A DNA stretch of 26,823 nt, from positions 2,587 to 29,409 of the forward strand of contig NW_003157233.1 of the NCBI RefSeq assembly GCF_000003605.2, written 5' to 3'. The position numbers and the translations under genes are program-made. This DNA comes from Saccoglossus kowalevskii. Its lineage: Eukaryota; Hemichordata; Enteropneusta; Harrimaniidae. Numbering within the stretch: the first letter of the stretch is position 1; every line of letters begins with the position of its first letter. Shown one piece after another: positions 12,917 to 22,200 of the stretch. A model generated the notes under the pieces. The model was not told the origin of the DNA. It was given only the letters and a program-made list of their open reading frames with translations, and searched no databases.

Positions 12917-13319
12917 TCCCGGGGGGTACTTGCAAAAAAATACTGACAGGGGTGTGTAGCTGGTTGTTTGAAACCCCTACCCCTTATCGGGCGGATATAA
13001 ACTCAAATTACCTACCCCTTTCCAGACAAACTGTAGATATTTGACACCCCTTTCCAGACAGTATGGTAACAAAGGAAAAGCAGTTGAACTCCCGGGGATG
13101 GACTTTGACGATCGAAATGAAGTTACAGAAAGAAAAAATCAGCTTCATTCTCCTGATTGTTGGATCACTCAAGCTCTAGAGACAGTCTTTGGAAAATATG
13201 GACCTCTTCTTCGACAGCAAAAATGAAACAAATATGCCCCTTTTCAGACAGACAGTGGTGAATATGGGACCCCTTTTGGCGGCACATATACATATAGCAC
13301 TTTAATGTTGAGTACCCCC
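12917..13319. mobile_element. MITE with CCCGGGGG termini
   Basis: The left end is CCCGGGGGGTACTT (12918) and the right end AGTACCCCCGGG is its inverted copy. The 11-mer CGGGTGTTAAA occurs on both sides (12906-12916 and 13319-13329), so the target duplication is probably 8 to 10 bp, in the range of hAT-type elements. Inside, CCCCTTTYCAGACA is repeated three times (13015, 13050 and 13237). A 61-codon open stretch inside has no recognisable domain. The superfamily call is tentative. Confidence 0.65.
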
Positions 13320-13329
13320 GGGTGTTAAA

Positions 13330-14499
13330 CCCATATCTTTATACATGTATTCTCATAGCAATGAGAAAAAACGAGTACATCGTTGTAAACTACATGCATA
13401 CACTGGTGTGAACAAAGAAAGTTATTAAATTCCGGACTAAGTCTGAATGACCTGGCATCAGCTTTTAGTACAGTAAGGGTAATATAATTTTAAATGTCAC
13501 GTCCCTGTTCTATAAAACATATGCATGTGCTGTTTTTTTACACTGTACGGGGATCGTAATAACAGAATTTTTGACAACTTGAAACTGAAAAACAAAGCAC
13601 CGCAACTCAATGAGTGTATATTTTATGGTGCGTATATTGGTCAAAGAATGGTAGTTTACAGATTTGCAAAATGGAAATACGCGGTGTAACCACGGTGTAA
13701 CCCACCGGTGTTCGTTCACAGACCAGCTGTAAAGTAACAAAAATGATCTCTATAACGATTAACCGTCAGATATTTAAAACATATATATTTACCAACTCTT
13801 ACAGGATGTTTCTACGGCGATACGATGACGACACATTGGCGTAAAATTGTTCAGAAATCTGAGTTGAATCAAGTTTTGAATATTCAAAGCAGTAGTAGTA
13901 TTTATGATGTACAAACAACCATCACCCGTAATATTAGGGTATCATTTTTGAAAATGTGTTCCAATATATTTATTGCGCATGGACGTACTAGAGTGGAACA
14001 TTGAAATACACTTATATGTTTGTCATATTTGTATCGGTGAAAAACCTTGGAGGGTACCAAAATATGATTATTTTGATTAGCATTTAGCATGATCTATTCA
14101 TGTTGACGGATTATACCAAAATCTCCTGTGTTTCCTACCCGCGCACATGGATATTTGTTTAAAACTACAATAAATAAAGTGATGAAATGAAATTATTTAT
14201 CTAGCGCACTTATTATTTATGCCTGACAACATTTATTGTACAAACAGAGAACCGCGATTCACCGTTTTGGCACAGGAAGTAGTAGAAAAAATGTTTTTTT
14301 GGACATATGTAGTAGTCTTTCGCTTGTCTTTTCACGCCATTCTCCAAATTTTGCCGTAGGTGGCGTCTTGTTTTTGACTTCAGAAGGCATATCCCACGAT
14401 AACACGTTTTCCTGCTGTATTATCATAACAATACTACATTATCACACATTTCGTGCATAAATGAAATAAACATGGACAAAATAATTCCATTTTGAAAAA
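13330..14499. other. ERLEC1-TMEM87 intergenic DNA
   Basis: No supported gene or RNA in 13330-14499, nor in 15422-16075. Open stretches of 60 to 114 codons occur but have no recognisable domain and no splice or promoter context. Confidence 0.45.
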
Positions 14500-15266
14500 A
14501 TAAAGTGTTGGATGCACTTAGTAGATTTCCACTGGAAACCCTGGGATGTCTCGTATTGTTAAATATTGGTTAAACACCTTAGATCGTCGTATATTAAATA
14601 TTAAATGGCCGAAAAAGGTCACAAGTGCTGGCCATATAATGTAAAGGAACTATTGTTTTGTTTTGGTTTCGGCAAGGCCTGGTATATGCAAGGGGTTGGC
14701 AATGTAAATATGTTTGTGTCCGCCTTTAAACAAATATCGTCCGATATTTATTGCTGCACAGAAATGGTCAATAAGTCTGCAATCCTTTTCCAAGCTTGAC
14801 ACCTATCGTCTCTATAACAATAATCTGTTTAAAGTGAAATATCTGTCCTTCATCGATAAAGATTTTCTTAGAATTTTTCTAAAGTATGCAGAATTCGTGT
14901 TTCTTGTCACAAATTGCGCACCGAGAGTGGTAGGGCGGAAAATATTGCCAGAGAAAGAAGAATCAGCACTTTATACTATGATGCTTTACAGAAAGTGGAA
15001 GATGAATGTCATTTTTGTTGCAAATATCTATTATACAAATTTTTGAGAGAAAAAGATTGGCCCCTCACCATTACAAATACCCATAATTTATAAAATTTAT
15101 TTTACTTTTAAATTCTTATAACCCGTTTGTTCTTCTGTCTTTATCAAAGTATATAGTCAGACTTCTATAACAATATTATTTCCAATGTTGATTAAGTATG
15201 TTGAACCTTTTGTTGTATATAAGGCCAATGGCCTAAAATACTGTAATAAAATATGAATGAATAAGA
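14500..15266 (+). mobile_element. 5'-truncated non-LTR retrotransposon (LINE), C-terminal ORF2 end plus 3' UTR
   Basis: Pieces of the region downstream of a LINE reverse transcriptase can be read in order: LSRFPLETL, RIVKYWLNTL, GFGKAWYMQGVGN-NMF, SKLDTYRLYNNNLFKVKYLS, SCHKLRTESGRAENIARERR and YYDALQKVEDECHFCCKYLL. They are spread over three frames, with at least four frame changes between 14517 and 14896, so the copy is dead. The ORF end is near 15084. The 3' UTR closes with the small hairpin AGGCCAATGGCCT (15222-15234) and AATAAAATATGAATGAATAAG. The EDECHF motif followed by a C-x-Y-x-x-L-R pattern is common in CR1/L2-like LINEs; the clade call is tentative. Confidence 0.7.
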
Positions 15267-15396
15267 AACAGTGATTTCATTGCCACATTGTATTGTATAG
15301 GTTTTAGTGGGTGCCATGATTTCTCGAAATGCAGCCAAAACTGCAACTGTTTTCGAAATAAAGAGATAATTCCAGGTGCTATATATAATTAAGATT

Positions 15397-15421
15397 CAAA
15401 AAAAAAAAAAAAAAAAAAAAA
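15397..15421 (+). repeat. Poly(A) tract
   Basis: About 24 consecutive A residues. It is 130 bp beyond the LINE end, so it may be the tail of a separate short retroposed sequence (15270-15396), but no A and B boxes or parent gene could be recognised there. Confidence 0.7.
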
Positions 15422-16075
15422 CATGATATTTTCAAAAAACAAACACTTTTTTATTTAACATGGTAAAAAAAATCTCACATTCGCGCCAATATGGCATCGT
15501 TAACATATGGTGTTGATATCCCACACTACAGTACTACGTGTTTTCAATGTGATCACTTTATGTCTAAGCGGAAAGGGTTTCTATGACGATGGCATATATT
15601 ATCTGGGTTGATCATAATTTGGAATACTGTAACCCAGTTAATAGAATATCCGTTGGACATTATAAAAGGCATCACTTGAAGCGACGAAAAGAGGCAGAAT
15701 TTAAGTACGTCCTGCAACCAATAATTACAAAAAACTATGATTACCTACTATCATTTGCTATGTATTATTTATCGATTTATTTAATAAATAAAATTTACAA
15801 GGGATTTGGAGTGAGAAATGAGAAAACCGAATCTATACCAGTTATAAAAAACATACTAAACTATAAAGCAAACGGTTATCCTAAAACAGTGCAGAACCAC
15901 AACTGCCCATGTGTGTGCTGCTTATGACAGATTTCGTGGAAATGAAGCGAAAAAGGCATAATATGTATACCTCGCTGTGCCACATCAGCCAGGAATAGAC
16001 AATTAAATATTTAAGCACAGTCAACTGTGGTTGGACAATATTTGCTACCCGGCAAGAACACTGCGACATTTTTGT

Positions 16076-16167
16076 CCAATAACAGAATTCGTTACAAATC
16101 TATATTGAGCTTTGCTTTTGGAGGTTATCGCGCTTGCGCAGAAGGTGATCCACGTCAATATGGCGAC
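16076..16167 (+). promoter_or_regulatory. TMEM87 promoter elements (CCAAT, NRF1-like, YY1-like)
   Basis: A CCAAT box is at 16076-16080. CGCGCTTGCGCA at 16129-16140 matches the NRF1 palindrome consensus with one mismatch on the reverse strand. AATATGGCGAC at 16157-16167 overlaps the start codon and matches the YY1 consensus AANATGGCGNC. No TATA box is seen. This is the layout of a TATA-less housekeeping promoter with YY1 at the initiation region, which would imply a very short 5' UTR. The functional reading is inferred. Confidence 0.45.
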
Positions 16168-16252
16168 GTTGCAAATCGCTGTTATCTTGAGTATCGTCGT
16201 CGGATCTTTGTCGTATCCTGAACAAGGGAAGTTCCATGCTACTTTAGGAAAG
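16160..16252 (+). CDS. TMEM87: TMEM87 exon 1 (signal peptide)
   Basis: The start is ATG 16160. The peptide MATLQIAVILSIVVGSLSYP is a good signal sequence, followed by EQGKFHATLGK. The donor is GTTTGT, an imperfect match to GTAAGT. 31 codons, phase 0. The following intron is 5.5 kb and packed with repeats. Confidence 0.85.
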
Positions 16253-19200
16253 GTTTGTATTTGGTTCTTTTTTTGGCTTTTACCAATGCTATAATAATTT
16301 GAGTGACATACGTGGACGAAAATGCCCTTTTAAAATGTTCCTAACCAATGTTGTCGTTCTCCAGTCTCATTTTGTATCGTTTTTGTATTCCGAAATAACG
16401 ATGAGCTCATAATATTAAAGTCATTTTCATCAATTTTAAATATTGTCACAGTTCATTAAAATGGTGCTCGTTTAATTATTTAACAACTTGGTTTGATTTT
16501 TTTTAATGATTTTTGTTCATGCAGGGTCATATATTTACACACCACGTTTCGCAGTAGGATATTATTTACTCAGCACATCGGGCTTCCTATAGCTCTGCGT
16601 ACAGTGCTGTGTGTAACTTAAAAAGGGGACGCGTTCGGTTGATAGATGTCCCCACCGCAGCCCTGCGTACCTCCATAGACAAAGTCCGGGACTTTGAAAA
16701 ATATAACTTTTTTAATGAAATAACATGCCCAGGTACCAAAAATGATGATCGATTACCAGATATATCTAGAACTCCCAGTTCGGAGTCCAGTTGTGGATGA
16801 AATCTGGTTACTTTGCCCTAAAAACAAACGCATTCTCTCGCGTGAATGAAATTAAAAATGGCGGCGTTTGGTGGATAATTCCTCCGGTTTACAATTTGTC
16901 CGTCTTTACTAGTTGTTATTTAAAGACATTTCAGTTTCAGATAACTTTGTAATGCTTGTTACGGATAACTATCGCCATTTCAACCGATTTTGGCTGGGAA
17001 ACTACTTATTAAAAGTTATTTTTAACTTGCGCACCAATTACGGTGCGCTCCCGGACTTTGTCTGTGGAGGTACGCAGGGCTGTGGTGGGACATCTATCAA
17101 CCAAACGCGTCCCCTTACACACTGCACTGTACGCAGGGCTAGGCTTCCTATAGTCGTTTACAGTTACCTGCATGAAAACAGTTGAACATAAATTTATGAA
17201 TTGTTCATATTATACATTACCACATGCATGATTTACACATTTGACTAGTAGCAGGTTCGTATTAAAATCATTGATGCATGAATGAACGATAATATTATAA
17301 TACAGTAGACACTACAATTTTTGTATTTCATTATGTATGTATCCCTTGTCAGAAAGTCACTTTTACGAAAAGGAAACTTTCTCTCGATTAGTATCCATGG
17401 CATTACAGTGTTTTATTTCTGGTGAATCCCCCAGTAAATTTTCTAGGTGTAAGTAAACAGATGGGGTTAAAATATTTGGGGAATATCTCAGAATCTGATG
17501 ACTTTTATCACATGCTATCCAGATTGACAAAAATATGCCCTCTTACTTGTGAAACAACAGCTACATGTACTTCTGATTTACCTACTCACTGGTGAATTCT
17601 CATAATTTGGAGATACTTTACTGCTTGGAATATTGGCAAGTTTTAGTATACAATCTGCTTTTTTTGATAACCATTTACTGCCGCTAAATGATGCTACTAT
17701 TAAAAAAATAAAATTCTTTGCAGGTTTCAATAATATTCTAAAACACTATGTACTAGTTTTAGAAATAGTTTTAGAATAGAAATAAAGCTGAATACTAAAT
17801 TCAAAGTGATCAATGCATAACTCTTTGCTAATTCTTGGGAATACAGTCTGTAAGTTAGACTGCAAAGGCTTGGTTACAAAATTATTGTTAGGAATTATTG
17901 GCAAAATAAATATATGCCACAAACTTCAATCAGAGGACTGTTTCATGAATTACCGTATTATCATGGTGTGTGCAGATCTCTAAATTTACATTTTGCTGTT
18001 ACAGGATGTTGCTTCCATTAGTCGTAGCCAGTGAATCCCTCCTGTCCAATCAGTAGTAGATCCATGGCTTTTGTTAGTGGTTCCACAATATGCTGAAATA
18101 AATACACATAATAATATAATTTACATTCCACGTTCTGCGATAACGTGATAAAAATGAAGTAAAATAAATTGATAGCTTATGTAGATATTATACTCGTAGT
18201 AGAGATTGTGTCAGCTGTGTATTCTCCTAGTAGTTTGTATTTGTAATCCATTAATTAATAATATAATCTGTCACACGTGTCCATGTAAAAAACACAATAC
18301 ATTACTGTGGTTTGCTCAGCATGTAGTGTTATGTGGTTGTGATTCATAAGTTTTAGGAACAACATTGCTTGACGCTAAGGATAGTCCTATAACCCAGGTA
18401 AAATTGACACTTGGACAACTGGAAACTAAATCACTAGCCATAACAGACTATAGTAAATATATTAGAGAGTACATTTAGGACAAGTGAGTTTAAAAGTTAA
18501 TGACAAGTTCTGTCTAACGCAGACAGATTGTGACTTCTGAAATCCCCTGAATGTTTTTTCAGACCCTGACTAAGACACAGTCTGGATTGGGTATCTGAAT
18601 CTACTGGTATCTGGTTGGCCCTCATATTTTCTCAGTGGCTCATCATGAATCAATTATTTTCACACTTGGTACATAGTTAATTAATACATAATGGTATACA
18701 CATGCTACTGATTTTTTTTTTTTTATTCAAAATGGCCATATTTGTTCTGAAAATGTCCTAAAAAATTACTTTTTATGTGTGGAGAGCATTAGTTGTGATG
18801 ACTGATTCTGTTCAAACTTTCAATATTGGTAACACCTGTTCTCTACTGAAACAAATCTATTATTTTTTAATATTTGTTTAAGATAGACTAATTTTTTGGC
18901 ATTTTGGCTTCTAATTTGAATATACAACAAGTCATTGAAAATGACACAGTCCCCGTTTCAAATTTTTGAAAGTTCTCTTGTGCTCGTCATAATAAAGCGG
19001 AGGGGTTGTTGTGAGCGTGTCCTTGAAACTTTAGTTCCAAGTGGCGTATACAACAGATTGTTTATTTACATCAAAACATGTGTTCCTTGTAGAAGTAATA
19101 TGGCCAAAAATAAAAACAGCCGTTATTCGGCCATCTTTGATCTGATTATGAAACACACTGATATGTATGATGTATGTGCCAAATATGAATGAAAATGGTA

Positions 19201-22200
19201 CATAAATTGTGGAAATATAGCAGTAAGGCCAAAAAGTCAGATGGCTGTCAATCGGCCATCCTTGACCAGATTTTGAAACAAATTGTCATGGACATGCATC
19301 CTAACATGTATAAAGTACATGCATGTGCCAAATTTGAATGAAAATTGACAGAGCACTTCCAAGATGCTGCATAAAAAAAAAAAATAAGATGCCTGCCAGT
19401 CGACCATCTTTGATCCAATTGCGAAATAAATCTTCATGGACATGTATCCTAACATGTATAATCTATGTACCAAGTTTGAATGAAAACTGACAAAGCATGT
19501 CCAAAATACAACATTTTCAAAAAACAAGATGGCTGCCAGTCGGCCATTTTGAATCGAATCGCTAAACCACTGCATGTGCATATGTTCCACATGAAGTACT
19601 AGGCACATGCAAAGAATGAACGGAATCGGTCCAAGGGATTCTGAGATATGACTCCGGACGGGCGCACGAACGGAGACCGAATTATAAGTCCCCGTTTTCG
19701 GACTTCGTCCGAACGGGGACTAATTACTATAAAGTTTATTCAAACTTGGTACGTAGACAGACATTGTAATGTTTCACAGAGATGCAGGTAGATTTTTACT
19801 GTGTTTCCAATCAGATGGTTGACTGTCAGCCATTTTGTTTGTCGAAAATAAAAATTCTTTCACATATCTTAAATTTACGCCTTTCCAAATTTGGTTCCTG
19901 GACAGTTGTGTTCAAATACATGTCATCTAATTAAGATTGTCTGCATACTGTAAATTACTTTATTTTAGCTGGAATTAATTTTTGCTGAAAAGACCTTTTC
20001 GGTATTTTGTATGGAATTGATTTTCACTGATTTTTAATGTGAAATATAGGAAAATAGGTATATTCGCTGGATGTTATTTTCTCTGAATCATTCCTTCACG
20101 AAAATAGCAAAAATAAATTCTGAGCGTGAATAAAGTATTCTACAGTATATTGAGTAGCTAGTCCACAAATTCTTATTTTAAGCTAGTGTATATGGGATTA
20201 TTAAAATATGTATTCATCTTAAATTCAAATTGTTCAATTCTGATACATGAACCACATCTCTGCCTTATACTAAAAAATTATTGTAGAATGGTTCTTTCAA
20301 ATCTTGACCATAAACACACTTCTGTCATTTATGCAAGTACATGCATTGCTAATAGCGTATTAAAATATGGTAGTACCGTAGTTGTCTGAGTATAAACCCC
20401 TCCGGAAAAACGGCAAATTGACGAAAAATTAGGGGGGATGCTTATAAACGGATAAAAGTTAAAACTTCTCCTGAGCGATAATTTATGCTAATTTATTCAT
20501 TAACAAATCTTTGTGTGTACGATACTAAGTATCTTCATCGACTAGCATCGTCCAATCCAGTCATGCTGCGTTTCACAATTGTTGATTATTACTCAGTAGT
20601 GATTATAATAACGTACATAAAAAATAAATTCGTTGAATTGTTATGAAATGCAAATAAAATTCAACTTAGTTTCTTCGCAAGCAAATGATTCTGGTTGCAT
20701 ATAAACGCTCGATGCTGTCAGGTTTCCGCCATGTTCTTTATTTTGCACGAGTTGACCTAATAGATTAAATCGCTAATTAACCAATCAAAATGCTAGGTGA
20801 TGCCAACGTGTTCAAATTACCATAGCTTTTTTAAATATGTTATGTTATTGAATGCAACACAGAAGAGATTTGCCGAAGTTACAATCTTTTGGCTTGGATT
20901 TTGATAGGAAAACAGCATTTTTTTTTCAAATCAAAAAATAGTTGTTTTCAAAAGATAAACTGAGCATTAGAAGAATAATTTAACATTGTTTACAGTGATA
21001 ACAGCTCATTGTCGAAGCAAAGCTTACCCATTCACACTAGTCACAATAAACACGCTCTTGAATAAAAACTTAAATAGACTATTTTAGGAAAGATGGAAAT
21101 GTTTGAAAAATGACGTCAAAATATTTAAACGAAGTCCGAAAACAGGGACTTATAATTCGGTCTTCGTCTGTGCGTCTGTACGTCCGTCCTTCAAAGATGG
21201 TCGAATAACGACTGTTTTTATTTGTGGCCATATTACTATATCTCTGTCACCCATGTATCATTTTCATTGATATTTAGCATGTCATGAGTTGATACATGTA
21301 CATGTCAATTCAATTTGCAATTTGATCAAATTTGGCCGACTGGCGGCCATCTTGTTTGTTTAAAATGTGATAACTTGGACATGCTTTCACTTGTGATCTA
21401 TGTTTTTCTTTGCTATGTCTTAAACCGGAGGGGTTGTCACGCAACACATGTTCGAATTTGATGTAAATAATAAACAATCTGTTGTATACACCACTTGGGA
21501 CTCAAGTTTCAAGGACATGCTCGCGACAACCCCTCCACTTTATATGACGAGCACAAAGAGAACTTTCAAAAATTTAACAGGGACTGTGTCATTTTTGATG
21601 ACATGTTGTAAAATGCTGTAAATTTGGATGGTTGGGGGACTTATACTCGAGCTGGGGTTTATACTCTGACAACTACGGTAGTCATTTCATGTCTCATTCA
21701 ATTTATAATGCATTTTCAGAATGGAGGCTATGTTGGTTTCACAAAGACTGCTTTTAAGAACACCAGGATAAAACTTAAAGGCAAGTATTAAAAACAAATA
21801 ATCATCGATAGTAAGTATAGTGGTTGTGGAGTACAAATCCTGCCTAACATTTTCATACATAACTTCTTTTTGTATAAATTAGTTGACTGTGATGGTGAAG
21901 ACACTGATGGAATAGACTACACAGTAGGATGGTTTTTACGCTATACACCATGTAGTGACAATTACAATAATGTTATTATGGATGTAAGTATATCGCCATA
22001 TTAGATTATACAGTGGGATGTTTTTTACGCTATACGCCATGTAGTTACAATTATAATAATGTTATTATGGATGTAAGTATATCGCCATATTAGATTATAC
22101 AGTGGGATGGTTTTTACGCTATACGCCATGTAGTTACAATTATAATAATGTTATTATGGATGGCATTCATTTCTGTTGAATCCTTTTGATTTGTTTATGC

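Noticed and set aside
13041-13226. 61-codon open frame inside the CCCGGGGG MITE
   Set aside because: It is part of a repeated element with internal direct repeats and has no recognisable transposase motif.
15583-15927. 114-codon open frame on + upstream of TMEM87
   Set aside because: Composition is typical of translated AT-rich DNA, no domain, no splice or promoter context that I could support.
16855-16865. ATGGCGGCG as a second TMEM87 start or promoter
   Set aside because: It lies inside the Mutator-like MITE, has no useful open frame and is downstream of exon 1. Kept only as a motif note.
18357-18397. Possible + strand exon (AG before GA, reading TTLLDAKDSPITQ, donor GTAAAA)
   Set aside because: Its phase does not fit TMEM87 exon 1 to exon 2, which already align without a gap. 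41 nt is too short to argue for alone.
19237-19608. 123-codon open frame (-), and 92- to 119-codon frames at 24061-24996 (+)
   Set aside because: They are the same translated tandem monomers of element B (repeated peptides from the ATGGCCGACTGGCAGCC core), not genes.
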